A DNA stretch of 64,000 nucleotides from Flaccisagitta enflata (lineage: Eukaryota; Chaetognatha; Sagittoidea; Aphragmophora). The translations under genes were made by a program, and so were the position numbers. Under the pieces are notes generated by a model. It did not search any database and had not been told where the DNA came from. It saw nothing but the letters and a program-made list of their open reading frames with translations. Shown here in pieces: positions 1-14,211 of this stretch. Every line of letters begins with the position of its first letter. Positions within the stretch are counted from its first letter, which is position 1. The stretch lies in the NCBI GenBank assembly GCA_965153355.1, contig OZ231127.1, positions 72,106,001 to 72,170,000 of the forward strand, in the 5' to 3' direction.

Positions 1-72
1 TTCAAAAAGGCGAAACCTGAAAAGAATCCAAAATGCTAAATCTTTTCAATGGGAAAGGAGGGGTGAAAGACT

Positions 73-955
<883 letters not shown>

Positions 956-1136
956 GGAAAGGGAGAAAGGGAGAAAGTATGAAATAAAGCCTACCGAACA
1001 ATACCATACCTTCTGCTTGAACGAGTAATCTCAGTCAAGAAATGGTGAGTCATAGCGCAAAACACCATAAAACGAAGACATCATCATAACCACAACCATT
1101 GTCGCAAACATGTTACGTAACAAACAAACACAGACT

Positions 1137-1307
<171 letters not shown>

Positions 1308-1773
1308 CAGCTCGTCCACACACACAGTTCACAGACTCAACGCAACATACTGACGGTGACGCAAACTCACAAATATGAAGGGGTGTATATAATTGAGCGG
1401 CCTTTGATTTTATTTACCCCCCCCCCTGCCTTTGATTTTCTTCCCTGCGATGTTTCGCGTCGCGTTACATAATCTTTGATTTTCTTCCCCTCAAAGCTTT
1501 AAAACAGTATATTTTAGGTTTAAATAGTGTTAAATTGTGTTGTAGTAATTGTTTTCTACCTTTTGGTACTACCAAAAGTGTTATATCATCAAAAATTTTT
1601 TTTTCTTTTTTTTCAAGCTTTTGATTTTTTTCCCTATTTCCAAACCCTTGGATTTCATTCCCCCCACCGGGGAGGGGGAATACTCAACTTAATACACGCC
1701 TGCAAATATGCGCTTTATTTATTTCTTTTTTTCTTTCCTTCTTTTTTATTTCATTGTTTCTTCTCTATTATTT

Positions 1774-2227
<454 letters not shown>

Positions 2228-3220
2228 CTGTTCGATTGACATAATTATTTGAAAATTAGGATTTGGATCAATTTTTGACATGAAATTGCGATTGAGAGTA
2301 CTTCTGCACAAATGACATCCATTTGGCGATAGAATTACGCGTACATGATTGAATATGCTTGATTTGAAATCGTATCTGAATGATGAAATCTGAATCAGTT
2401 TTTGATAGAACTAGAATTCCGAGGATGTGGTACATTCGTGCGTAGGTCTGTCGGCCAGGCACGCCCTCGGTAAATCGGTTACCTGGCGCACAAACTTAAT
2501 TACAAGTAAAATTGATAACAATGAGTGCTGATGGGAAAGGAATTGCAGATCGTGTTAGTGATTGGACCCTAATATGCATATTGCAGTTTTATGAATTACT
2601 TTTTCTGTAAAGACGAAAAGTAGAACCACAGTAAAATCTGACAAGTACTAACAACTTCAATGAAAACTGATTTAGTTGTAAAAATGAAATGGCGCACGCA
2701 TATGCATTCGAAATTGATTGACACAACTAGAAAGCTTTGATCGCTCTCTACTAATGAGATCCATTTTAATCAATATCAAGTAAGGTCAACTTTATTCGAT
2801 GAAATTAGAGCTCTTCGTTCTGTATGAAACTCAAATCGCTCTTACGAGATTCTTATGTTCGCCTGCTTGTGCGTACAATGGCTATACAACTATGATAGTC
2901 AATTGAAAGGATATCAGGACCAAGATATCAATCATAAACAAATCAAATTTTAGTGTAAGACTGATTTAAGTCAACCTCTTCAATAACGCAGTTATATTTT
3001 TTTGTTTACTACAGTTCCTTCATTAGCCTTGAGTAGATAAAGTTCTAATGTTCTGAAATTCTCCGTTTTGAGGCTGACGACGTTGCTATGATTGTTTTCA
3101 ATGTTTTCAGTGTTCTTGTAAACAAGATTCTAAGTCAAGCAAATCAAATGTAATCTAAGAAGCATCTTAATGTGGAATGAAAAAAGATGGGATCATGGGG
3201 ACAAATAACATGCTAAAGAG
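2228..3220. other. No gene seen
   Basis: AT-rich sequence with no supported exon. A GCCAGG/CCTGGC inverted pair occurs near 2450-2490. Short frames on both strands lack codon structure or recognisable motifs. Confidence 0.5.
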
Positions 3221-3222
3221 TA

Positions 3223-3630
3223 CTACACGAATAGTAAAAAAGACGCACTTTGGTCGGCTGATTGCGCTTCTTGAAAATAAGAAACTAACTAAAATCTTAG
3301 ACCATTTTGAAGCCCTTGAAAAAATCCTTCATTTGGCGCCAATCTGGTATCTCTATCTTTTTTCGTTTGGGAATGGCATTAGTTTGAGTTTAAATGTTGC
3401 TATATTTGTTTTTGCAGTCCCTTTGAAAAAGATGCAATTCAGCAAAATAGTGTCTCACTTTAAAGAGCTCTAGCTCCTAAACCGTTAAAGATACAGATCT
3501 GGGATTGGTCTAAAATGAAAGATAATTTGAAAATCTTCAAAATCATTTTCTCTGTAAAATTTTTTTGATACTTTTTAAGTCAGTTTTATCAGCAAATAAA
3601 TAGGTGCGTCTTTTTTTTAAATTCGTGTAG
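3223..3630. mobile_element. 408-bp mariner-like MITE
   Basis: The ends are inverted repeats beginning CTACACGAAT and carrying A-tracts then GACGCAC. A TA dinucleotide lies just outside both ends (3221-3222 and 3631-3632), as expected for Tc1/mariner-type insertion. A 409-bp relative in the opposite orientation lies at 56129-56537. The 98-codon frame through this element is not treated as a gene. Confidence 0.8.
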
Positions 3631-3632
3631 TA

Positions 3633-4440
3633 TCATTGAGTGCATCGGACATCATTTGCACAACCACAGTCAAAAGCCCACGGCAAACTTTACGTCACTT
3701 ACCCGAACCCTTATTGGAGAAAAAGTTTTTAGAAAAAGAAAGGATAAAGAAAATACCATTTCTTAAGATAGCTCAAGTTGAATTTTTTTTATTCACGCCA
3801 TGTAAGTGACTGGTCTGAAGTATTTGAGAGCCGCCACCTTCCAATTTTTCCACATTCCACTCCCAAATGGTCCCCCGCATATGCAAAAACCGTCGCGAAA
3901 AAAATCTAGCACGAATTTTTTCCTCCATCGCTCACAAAACTCTAAGGTAAAATGGTGGTAATTTTATATACGGTTTGGCGATGATTTCCAGCAACTCAGG
4001 TTTTATAGCATGAAGATTCTACCGTAAAGTATGTTAGGACGTACCATTGAAAAATAAAAAATGCATTACTGCTCCAGACACTACCAAGAATTTTTGGATA
4101 GTTTGATGGAATGGCTCGTCAACTGCTTCCAAAAGATTCTTGAAGGAACTCTATGAGTCACAAACAACCAAGTTTTCAGCAGACCACTTGATCGCCCAAC
4201 ATGTTTGTTTGATTGCACCGCTCACTCCACACCCTCACTTTGCACGGCTCCGTATTCTTTGCTCGCTTGCTGTTCATGGGCTTGCTCACTTACTTTGCTC
4301 GCTCCTTTGTGAGACAGCTGAAGTGGCTAATCAACTGCCTCAATCAAGTGGGAATCGCCATGTAATTTGGGTAAATCACTATGTACTCATATGAGTAGCT
4401 GAACGAATGAAGATTTGGGTATCATAGTTAAATTTTATGC
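3633..4440. other. No gene seen
   Basis: Mixed AT-rich sequence with short open frames only. A TGCTCGCTTGCTCACTTACTTTGCTCGC-like simple region lies at about 4220-4310. Confidence 0.45.
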
Positions 4441-4451
4441 GATTTATGAAT

Positions 4452-4455
<4 letters not shown>

Positions 4456-4550
<95 letters not shown>

Positions 4551-4575
4551 ACACACACACACACAAACACACAGA
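4456..4575. repeat. (GA)n then (CA)n microsatellite
   Basis: About 90 bp of GA repeat passes directly into a short CA repeat, a compound microsatellite. Confidence 0.96.
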
Positions 4576-4612
4576 CAGACTGACAGACACACAGACTCAA
4601 ATCACACAGACT

Positions 4613-5269
4613 CACGGCTCAAATCACAGCCTCATGGCTCAAATCACAGCCTTGAGGCTCAAATCCCATTATTGATGCTCAAATTCAATCCTAGAGCTTC
4701 AAAACTCACTAAGCATAGGTCATCGGCCCCTTCGGGGCCGCTGCCCCTCTCACCATCACACACCCACATATACTCACAGAGGGGCAATGGGTACCGCTGA
4801 CCATCTAACGCTTTTGCGACTATTTTTATTTGAGCCTCAAGGCTGGGATTAGGGCCTGGAGGCTGTAATTGGGGCCTTGAGACTGAAATTTGAGCCTTGA
4901 GGCTGGGATTTGAGCTTTGAGGCTGGGATTTGAGGCTCGACACTAGGATTTGGGCCTTAAGACTAGGATTTGAGACTCAAGGCTGGAATTTGAGCCTCAA
5001 GGCTGGGAATTGAGCCAAGGCTGGGATTTGAGCCTCAAGGCTGGGATTTGAGCCAAGAGGCTGGGATTTGGGCCTCGAGGCTGGGATTTGGGCCTCAAGA
5101 CTGGGATTTGAGCCCCAGGCTGGGATTTGAGCCTCAAGACTGGGATTTGAGCCTCAAGGCTGGGATTTGAGCCTTAAGACTGGGATTTGAGCCTCGAGAC
5201 TGGGATTTGAGCCTAGAGACTGGGATTTGAGCCTTGTCTGGGATTTGAGCCTCAAGACTAGGATTTGAG
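4613..5269. repeat. 20-21-bp minisatellite, inverted at its left end
   Basis: Repeats of GGGATTTGAGCCTCAAGGCT fill about 4850-5269. Diverged copies in the opposite orientation (GGCTCAAATCACAGCCT) fill about 4613-4690. A non-repeat spacer with a CGGCCCCTTCGGGGCCG palindrome lies between them. The array resumes briefly at 6466-6530 after a transposon insertion. Confidence 0.9.
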
Positions 5270-6465
5270 TAGGACCGGCAGTAGTTAACTTTAACTAGTT
5301 AGTTAACTAGTTAATTTTCTCAAAATAGTAGTAGTTAACTAGACCAAATTAACTAGTTAAAATAGTTAAAACAATAAAAGTGAGTGTTGAATTGTTCAGT
5401 CCTTTGAAACACTCCAAGCTTTTAAAAATAGATTTGTAAGCCTGCTTTTTTGTTCAAAATAGTGTCTGAAATTAAATTTGTGCGTTTGTACTCTGAATGC
5501 ATCAATTCAAAACTTATATTTCATGAATATAAAACATACTACTACCCAAGTCTATTCTGCCTCTTTGGTAATTCCAATCATCCTTCTCAGTTCATATCAT
5601 CTTTTTGGTCCTTTCAATAAAACCCATTTCTTTTTCAGACTATCAATGCTCAAGTAAATGTTTTTAATTTTTTTCTTTCTCACATAATATTCTACCTTAT
5701 CAATTGAACTAAATTGAATGTTTATCTGTCAGTCTGTCAGCCTGTCAGCCTGTCTGCCAGTCTACTTTTTAGTCTTGTTTGAGTTTTCTGTGAATTAAAG
5801 GGGTTTTTGCATTGGGAAAATTATTGAGATATTACATAGGGAAAATCTCAGTAAAATCTAGATAATATGCCGAATGTGAAAACCCCTCAAGTTTATTGAA
5901 GCAAAGTACATCAGATATGGAATCATCTACAAGCAAGTACTCATGATTTTTGAACAATTTGGCTTGTTCATTGATCAATTACCCTGTTACTATAAAAAAT
6001 GAACTGGTTGTTCAACAACCTCTATGTCTGTTGTTGGGGCTGAAAAGTCTTCAATGCAGCAGGACTGTGTTTCTAAAAAGATAGGTCCTCGCTCGAACAA
6101 GAGTGTTGATAGTCTTTACTTTCTATGAAACTACTTGTCTTGGGAAATCTATTCTGTTGCTTCTCATTTAGTAATAATGGACTTGATGTTTGACCTGTTT
6201 TGATTTAGGGTTTATATAATCTTGAAACAATCATTATTTGTCATTTGAACTGATTCTATGATCATTATTCCATCATGATAGATTTCAAAAAATTTTAAGA
6301 TGGAGAAAACTGACTTGATAACTGAGGGATATATGGCTTACCAAAGATTTTACGCTTGATAACAATGGAAGTTGGTTTTAACTACTTTAGTAGTTAACTA
6401 GGTAAAAAAGTAGTTAGTTAACTATTAACAAGTTAATTTGAAATCCTTAACTACTGCCAGCCCTA
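5270..6465. mobile_element. Non-autonomous hAT-like element, 1196 bp
   Basis: The termini TAGGACCGGCAGTAGTTAA and, reversed, TAGGGCTGGCAGTAGTTAA form inverted repeats. GATTTGAG stands on both sides (5262-5269 and 6466-6473), an 8-bp duplication typical of hAT insertion. The target is itself a GATTTGAG-containing minisatellite, so the duplication could be coincidental. No transposase frame is present inside. Many TAGTTAACTAGTTAA units sit next to both ends. Confidence 0.8.
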
Positions 6466-6575
6466 GATTTGAGCCTTGAAGCTAGGATTTGGGTCTTGAA
6501 GCTAGGATTTGGGCCTCCAGGGGGGGACGTAGGAGGAGGGGGAGAAGGAGGAGAAATTTCCCCTGTGTGAAAGCA

Positions 6576-6646
6576 AAGGGGACCTACCGACCAACCAACC
6601 AACGGACCAACATAGCGGGATGTAGAGTCGCGTTGCAAGCGACTAA
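6576..6646 (-). mobile_element. Hairpin-headed short element, fragment
   Basis: Ends with GAGTCGCGTTGCAAGCGACT followed by AAAAA, preceded by an ACCGACCAACCAACC simple stretch. This is the head of the dispersed family described at 24892. Confidence 0.6.
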
Positions 6647-6867
6647 AAAGGCTAATCAAGCATTAGGGCAGCCATGAAAATCATATTCAAACGCTGAAGA
6701 GGCTGAGCTTTACGGGCCGATTGAGTGACTATACAACCCACCGACCATACCACCGACGTAGAATAACCTAATTAGGAATGTGATTCATCAAATGTGAGTG
6801 GCATATCTATGAAAAAAAGCTTTGAAGGAAGGATTACTGCAGTGCAGAGGGATTGATACTTCAGTAA

Positions 6868-7184
6868 ATATATTGATCAAGCCCAAGTAATGGCCAATAA
6901 GTGTTCCTCGCTGGTTAAGAGTGAATGAATGAATAAATGAATGAATGAATGATTGAATGAATGAATGAATGAAAAGTTGAATGAATCGACGAATGAATGA
7001 TTGAATGAATAGCAGAATGAAAATAAATGTGGCAAGGCATGAGAAGTAATAAGAATAAAAAAAGACGTCAGAAATGGCCGTTCTGCGCATTTCACACATT
7101 TGCATGACCGACCGACTGATCGACTGACCAATTAATTGACGAACGAGCCTCCTGCAGAGGTGCGAGGACGCACTTGCAGAGGGA
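6868..7184 (-). mobile_element. Hairpin-headed short element, subfamily A
   Basis: Reads in reverse orientation to the copies at 23481 and 31861. It shares the GTGCGAGGACGCACTT head, a GACCGACCGAC stretch, a GCGCATTTC block, GGCAAGGCATGAGA, and a (GAAT)n tract near the tail. Boundaries are approximate. Confidence 0.65.
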
Positions 7185-8140
7185 CAATTTACATTTTAGT
7201 CCCTGTTTTATTGTGCGCTTGTCTTAATTCTAATGAGAAAAAGTGTTTTTACCCAAACCGGAAGTCGCGTATTTCTAGCGTCATTTTCCAGCACTTGGCG
7301 TCACTTTGGAGTATATTCATATTGAATTCTAGCTAAGTTTTGCTTCTATGCAAATTTACCTTTGAGTTGATTTACACGCTTAATGTAAGTCATATTTTTT
7401 AGAAAGTACTTATGGTTTTTGTCATCAGAAAACAGGAAATGTCCACTCCCATTATGAAGGCCGACGGATGTTCAATTGTAGAGGCATGGGCAGAAAAAAT
7501 CGTGCTAGATGTTTTTCGCAACGGTTTTTCCATATGCAGGGGACCATTAGGGAGTGGACTGAAGGAAAATTGGAGGGTGGCAGCTCTCAAATACTTGAGA
7601 CCAGTGACTTACGTGCCGTGTATTATAAAGTTTTTTCCAACAATGTAACGAGTAGTGATGTGGAAGCGGAAGCGGAAGCGGAAGCGGAAGCGGAAGCGGG
7701 TGGAAGCGGCACTTTCTCACTGGAAGCGGAAGCGGAAGCGGAAGCGGTTTTCAGAATCTTAGTGGAAGCGGAAGCGGAAGCGGAAGCGGTTTTTGAAATT
7801 TTGGCGGAAGCGGAAGCGGAAATCAAAAATCCAATGGAAGCGGAAGCGGAAGCGGAAGCAGATACAGTGGAAGCGGAAGCGGAAGCGCTGAAAGCTTCCG
7901 CTTCCACTTATACACATTATCATGCTTGAGCAATTGTATAAGGTAAAAGGATTAAGATATTCATGTGTATTTGGTTTTCCCAATATATGTAACTAATTTT
8001 GTAATTTTCACTATTCAGTATAATATAATATAAAAAGAAAAAGCAAAGAGACAAATCAAGGGAGAGTTAAAAATAAAAAAATCAATTAGATGAATAAGCA
8101 TTCAAGATTCTGAGATCAGAATAGGTAAAAGTGATAAATA

Positions 8141-8145
<5 letters not shown>

Positions 8146-8174
<29 letters not shown>

Positions 8175-8216
8175 AGAAGAAGAAGAAGAAGAAGAAGAAG
8201 AAGAAGAAGAAGAAGA
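8146..8216. repeat. (GAA)n microsatellite
   Basis: About 65 bp of GAA trinucleotide repeat inside the hAT-like insertion. Confidence 0.95.
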
Positions 8217-8789
8217 TAAGGATTAAGAGAAAGTGAACATATATGACGCCAGCCCAAATGTAGTCGCTATACGGTGCCTTACAGCAGAAGTTACGTCGAC
8301 CTTCACTTCATAACTTGCTTCAAATTGTTTGGTATCAGTTCATAAAACCAACAACGTTATGAGTCAACTTATGTTTCCCGCTGTAAGTTACTTTTATTGT
8401 TCCCGCTGTGGTGGGTCAAAAACCTTTGATAAGCGCAGCTTCTATTTTCTCAATTTCTTTTTCCTCTCTTCCTCTGTTCTTCCTTTCCTCCCTACTTAAC
8501 TCCCAAAAATAAAGGCAATTGCGCTGTCCTCTGTCTGTCTCTCAGTCTTCGTCTTTTTTTCTAGTATTAGATTCATAGTTTCATCGGTCTGAGTTAGATA
8601 CTTTTAGATACTTTGTCCACCTTGTTGATTTGAATCAAAGTATACATTTACAGTTGGGGCCTAATTTAATCTTCATTTGTTGAGAAAAATTGTTTTCATT
8701 AGAGCTCCTTACTCAATGGATTGAGCTAGAAATGTCTAAATGGTCTTGGATGACAAAAAATAAAAAAAACGTTGGGAAGATATATTTTA

Positions 8790-8882
8790 GTTTTCTTTTT
8801 CTTCTTTTTTTTTTCTTTTTTTCTTTCCTTTTTCTTTTTTTTTTTTCTTTTTTTCTCTTTTTCTTTCCTTATTCCTTTTTTA

Positions 8883-8936
<54 letters not shown>

Positions 8937-8952
8937 CTCTTTCTTTCTTTTT
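8790..8952. repeat. T-rich tract and (CTTT)n microsatellite
   Basis: Degenerate CTTTTT sequence that becomes pure CTTT repeat from about 8885. Confidence 0.93.
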
Positions 8953-9139
8953 AGATGCGTCCACACATCTCTGTAAGAGGCTTTGGCTGTCCATCCATTG
9001 GTTTGTCCATCTGTCCGTCCATCTGTCTGTCCGTCCATCTCTCTGTACTACACAAGTCCAAAACTCATGAAAATCACCAAAAATGTTAAGTCATTGCATC
9101 ATTCTATGCAGGTGGAGGTATCGTTGTACCCCCAGGGTA

Positions 9140-9255
9140 CTTGTTTTTTCTTTCTTCCTTTTTCTTTCTTTTTTCTTTTTTTAAAACTTTTTTCTTTCTC
9201 TTTTTCTCTCTTTCTATCTCTCTGTCTATTTGTCTGTCTTTCTTTCTTTTTTTTT

Positions 9256-9307
<52 letters not shown>

Positions 9308-9311
9308 TTTT

Positions 9312-9359
<48 letters not shown>

Positions 9360-9419
9360 TATTTCTTTCTTTCTTTTTCTTTCTTTCTTTCTTTCTCTCT
9401 TTCTCTTCTCTCTTTCTCT

Positions 9420-9494
<75 letters not shown>
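9140..9494. repeat. (CTTT)n and (TC)n compound microsatellite
   Basis: CTTT repeat to about 9395, then TC repeat to 9494. Confidence 0.96.
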
Positions 9495-9496
<2 letters not shown>

Positions 9497-9994
9497 GAGA
9501 TTCTGCTCAAAGAGTTTTTTGATCCAGGTAAGGCAAGAGAACAACATCTGCTGTAAGTCCACTAAAGGTCCAACTTATAACTTTGTTGTCTTTTCTTCTT
9601 TATGAGGGAATGAAAAAGAATTGTTATCAGTGTAATCCCGCTATAACTGTCCGCGTTGCGGGACCATAAAGCGACCCCATTTTGGGCCACATCATATCTC
9701 AAAGTGAAAGTGGTTAAAAGAAAAAGAAAAGGAAGAGGAAGAGGAAATTTTCTGAGTTTGAGTGACTGAAAGAAAAAGAAGAAGAGGAGGAAAAATTTAA
9801 GGAAAAAGAGGAGGAAGAAGAGGAAGAGAAGATAAGAGTTTTGGTGAGTAAAAAATAAGGGAGAGGAAGAGGAAGAGTCGAGTGAGTGAAAGATAAAGAA
9901 GAGGAGGAGGAAGAAGAATGCACATCTGTTAAAGATAGAGTGAATAGCTAGAGTGAAGAGGAGTATAAAAGAAATAGAAATATAGAAAAAAAAT

Positions 9995-10236
<242 letters not shown>

Positions 10237-10591
10237 CACAGACAAAAATAAACATAGCTGAAACATCTAACAATAGCAATAAGAAAAATAAAGTTTTTTA
10301 TCAAATCCAAAAGATGAAAATATCTTTATTAAGTATTTATTTAATCCAATTTAAAAAAATCATTGTAATGCATAAATCATTATCAATACTTAGTTTATTG
10401 ATATTATGTTTGTTTATTACTTTGCCTGCCTAGCAATTATGCTCATCTCTTGATTTGCTAACTGGCCATTTTGATAATAATAAATTCATATTTGACTGTT
10501 TGGATAACAAGTTCTTTTTAAGTTATTTTATAGTGACATTGTATAGTTTTAAAAATGTAATTGATTCATTCATTTTTACCAATTACATTTT

Positions 10592-10793
10592 TAATCATGT
10601 GCATGCGACTCTGCAACTCGCTTTGTCCGTCGGTTGGTCGTTCGGTTTGTTGGTTGGTCACATTTTAATTTTTTCATGATTTTATTTTTTGACACCACTG
10701 CTCTTGCTCAAATTGTATTGTGACCTCAAATATAGCCTCTGCCCACCTGCACGCAACTTCAGTAGCTGAGTATCCGGCCTTGTTTTTTTTTCA
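10592..10793 (+). mobile_element. Hairpin-headed short element, subfamily B
   Basis: Starts with a GCATGCGACT head, then CTTTGTCCGTCGGTTGG, and ends GTATCCGGCCTTGTT. It is nested inside the hAT-like insertion. Confidence 0.7.
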
Positions 10794-11279
10794 TATCATC
10801 TTTATATCTGTAGTCAAGAGTTTTCATGTAAGTATTATAACTATACTTTTCCATTTGAAAAATATTTATTTTCATTACTCAGGATTCTTATGAATCAAGT
10901 ACTTTTGAAATTGAAGTTCTTTTAAATTATAAGATTAGATAAACTAATATAAGGTTTATAAAATGGATGTGGTAATGGAAGCGGAAGCGAAGGAAGCGGA
11001 AGCTTAGCGGAAGCAAATAGGAAAATTGAAACGAAGCGAAGCGGAAGTTGTGCTTTTAAAAAATTTTAATGGAAGGAAGCGGAAGCGGAAGCTTTAAAAA
11101 AATTTTAAATGGAAGCGGAAGCGGAAGCGGAAGCAAAAAAAATTTTGAAAATGGAAGCGGAAGCGGAAGCGGTCCAAAAATTTGGCGCTTCCACATCACT
11201 AGTAACGAGTATGCGGGGTCATTTTTTTGAACAATTCCATTTTCATGATTTTTGTTGAAAGATCAAACACAGAATGATA

Positions 11280-11822
11280 CAGTACCTTCCGAGCAAACCC
11301 GGCTAAAACTGGAGGATTAATTTTTGTTAACTTAATTTACATTTACCTGAACATATTTACTGTCAATTAACCGTGAAATCAAGTGCATGAAGACATCAAT
11401 ATTGAGTATTTTAATCCCAGACCATTAGTGCAGGCTTTACTTCATCTTGCATTTGTTGTTAACGTGTTTGAATAGATTATTTCAGATTTTACAGTCATTT
11501 AAGTTTTGGCGACAATCGTTTTAAACACTGCAGTGACAATCGTCTCAAAACTTAAACCTATAAAATCTGAAATAATTATCTGACTGAACTGTTCCTGTAG
11601 AACAGATATGTGAAAATTTTCTGCTAACGAATGTCTGGAAGTTGTAACACTCAATATTGATGTCTTCATGCACTTTGATTTCACGAGTTATTTTTTTCGA
11701 CAGCCAAACATGTCATAACTAAAAGATCTTTAATTAAAAAACATGCAAAACAACTTCGAAACGAAATTAAAGTAACAAAAATTAATCCTCCAGTTTTAAC
11801 CGGGTTTGCTCGGAAGGTACTG
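11280..11822. mobile_element. Fold-back element, 543 bp, TA target
   Basis: The two halves are near-complete inverted copies meeting at about 11520. The ends read CAGTACCTTCCGAGC and its reverse complement, with TA outside both (11278-11279, 11823-11824). A CAGT terminus plus TA fits pogo-type MITEs. The minus-strand frame at 11499-11684 lies in one arm and is discounted. Confidence 0.85.
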
Positions 11823-11824
11823 TA

Positions 11825-13010
11825 TATACGACAAAGAACGCAAATAATGAATTTGACTCACCATTTTTGCCGGAGACTTGGACGAAGCTCAAGACTTGAG
11901 ATAAATCGTTGGTGAAGAAAATCAGAAGAAATCCCAAACGTCTTTTATACCCAATCTCAAACACACACAGACAAACAACAACGGAAGAAAGCTAAAAATT
12001 TGAGACTTTGGGGCAAAACACGCGCCGAAAGGCGATTTTTAATTTTTGTTGTTTTGGGGGGTAAGATGGGGGGCGAGCGGGGGTTAAGACGAATGAGACA
12101 AACGGTTGCCGAGGAAAAGAGCGAATTTTGTTTGGGACGTGGGGTTTTAAAGGGCTGGGGGCTCCAATAAACCAGGAACTGGTAAATGGAGGGGATAAAT
12201 GACAAAATAAGTGAGGGTGAACATGGGTGTCCGTTGGTTGGTTGTTTGTTTGGTTGGTCGGTTGGTCGGTAAAGCATTCATTAAAAAAATCAAAACCATG
12301 TATTTATAAAACAGAAAAATTGTTCTAACCAAATAAAAGTAGCAAACATTAAGTAATTCATTCATTAAATCATCTTTTGATTCATAAATGACATTCAAAA
12401 AAAAACCGTTCATTCAAAGAGGACGCACCGTTGGCCTACTTGGCCTTGTTTTTAGAATAGGGCCGTTGCGTACTATGTAGGGAAAATTGGGCGCAATTTT
12501 TTTTTTTTTTTTTGGGGGGGGGGAGGGGGGGTGCGCCTGTTTGAGTCTGGAGACAAAAGGGTGGCGAGGAATAAGATAAGCGAATTTTGCTGAAAGGAGG
12601 TGTGTAGGGCTCCATGCAGGGGCAGAGATGAGAGATGGGGCGGAGCAGGTTAACTAATGTATTTAGAAAGAAAACACGAAGAACTGACACGCGCATGTGA
12701 AGGAAGCTAAAAGAAAAGGGGTGGGGCTGGGGTTGTTTTTGGGTGTTAACGGGTTGCCAGCCGCGATCTAAGCGATAGGAGTTGATATTCGAAGACGAAA
12801 TGATAACACAGTTGATAATGGATGAGAAAAACGATATTTTTAATGCGGAATGGCTCAAGGGCTAAGAAGCATCGGGTCTTCGAGGGGCGAATAGAATCTA
12901 GTACGAGGGTATAAATGAGCAAAGTTGGGGGGAATGGCATGGGATGGGGTTGAGGAAAAAAGGAAAGAGCGGCTGAATTGGGGAACAAAAGTGGACTTAA
13001 ATAGGAGTTC
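11825..13010. other. No gene supported; two related G-rich blocks
   Basis: Blocks at about 12040-12210 and 12500-12660 share a GCGAATTTTG...GGGCTCCA order and look like diverged copies of one sequence. Several minus-strand open frames cross here but show no domain, no consistent splice sites and proline/serine compositions typical of G-rich DNA read backwards. Confidence 0.45.
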
Positions 13011-13127
13011 TGTCAAAAAATGAGGAAAGAAAGAAAGAAAAAAAAAAAGAAACAGGTCGCCCAAGGGCAATATGTGGTCAGTGATACCCGTTGCCCTGCT
13101 TTGCATGCAGGTAATTGAGAAGGGGAA

Positions 13128-13356
13128 GCAGGGCAGCGGCCTCCAAAGGTGAGGGGAAGTCCTGTAGAACACAGGGGACTTTCGTTCGTCCTGACTGAAG
13201 GCATTCAAGAGACTAAACTATGGTAAAGGCTGACTGAAGGCCTTCAAGAGCCTAAACAGAGGTCCAGGATGGCTGATACAAGCTCTGAGAATGCCAATTG
13301 GAGGCTTGAGGGCTGTGTCTTGCAGTGAACTTCGTCCCTCTTCGGAGCCGCTGCCC
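13128..13356. mobile_element. GCAGCGGCC-ended element, diverged copy
   Basis: Begins GGGCAGCGGCCTCCAAAGG with GTCCTGTAG and ACACAGGGG behind it, and ends GGAGCCGCTGCCC. These match the ends of the better copy at 57630-58040. Inside are two GGCTGACTGAAGGC-like units. Confidence 0.6.
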
Positions 13357-13549
13357 AAAAAGAAAGAAAAAAAGAAAGAAGGAAAGAAAGAAAGAAAGAG
13401 AGAGAGAAAGAAAGAAAGAGAGAAAGAAAAAGAGAGAGAGAAAGAAAGAAAAAAATGTATTAATGAATCAATAAATGAAAGAAAAAGGGAAAAAAGGGAA
13501 AAAGAAGGAAAGAATGAGAGAAACAGAGAAATAGAGAAAAAAAGAAAGT

Positions 13550-13621
<72 letters not shown>

Positions 13622-13718
13622 AAAAATATAAGAAAGAAAGAGAGAAAAAAAAGAAAGAAATGATGAAAAGAAGGAGGGAAGGAAGGAAGACAGAAAGAAT
13701 GAAAGAATGAAAGAATGA

Positions 13719-13789
<71 letters not shown>

Positions 13790-13818
13790 GAGAAAAAGAA
13801 AGAAAGAAAGAAAGAAAA

Positions 13819-13882
<64 letters not shown>

Positions 13883-13902
13883 GAGAAAGAAAGAAAGAAA
13901 GA
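13357..13902. repeat. (GAAA)n microsatellite
   Basis: About 540 bp of imperfect and pure GAAA repeat. Confidence 0.97.
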
Positions 13903-14063
13903 ACCCTCTAATTTCAACTTTGAAAAAGCCTAAACTAGATTTTTATCGCATTTTTTATTGCGTACAATGGGGTAAAAGGGCAAGGTTAGAATCACTTTGA
14001 GAATCCTGAAATTTTGGCTGAAACCTTTTGGAGTTAACTGACTAATTAGTTCGCCAATCTTTA

Positions 14064-14195
14064 CAGGTGCGATAAAGCACCACAATACCTGGCTGCGTCG
14101 GTCGGTCGGTCGGTCGGTTGGTTGGTTGGTCTGTTGGGTAACGCATTCGTTCGACGATCCACACGTCGCACCTTATTGGCCTACTTGGCCTTGTT
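14064..14195 (+). mobile_element. Hairpin-headed short element, subfamily C
   Basis: Head AGGTGCGATAAAGCACC, then GTCGG/TTGG tetranucleotides, ACGATCCACACGTCGCACC, and tail GGCCTACTTGGCCTTGTT. It ends about 16 bp from the downstream splice site of the orphan exon at 14212. Confidence 0.75.
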
Positions 14196-14211
14196 AACAA
14201 CTGTACCTTAC

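Noticed and set aside
3177-3473. 98-codon plus-strand frame
   Set aside because: Lies almost wholly inside a 408-bp MITE with no similarity to transposase.
7468-7929. Frames encoding EAEAEA and ASASAS polymers
   Set aside because: They are readings of the GGAAGC hexamer array at the end of a hAT-like element.
11957-13208. Several overlapping minus-strand frames of 80-140 codons
   Set aside because: Pro/Ser-rich readings of G-rich DNA, no domains, no splice logic, and multiple frames equally open.
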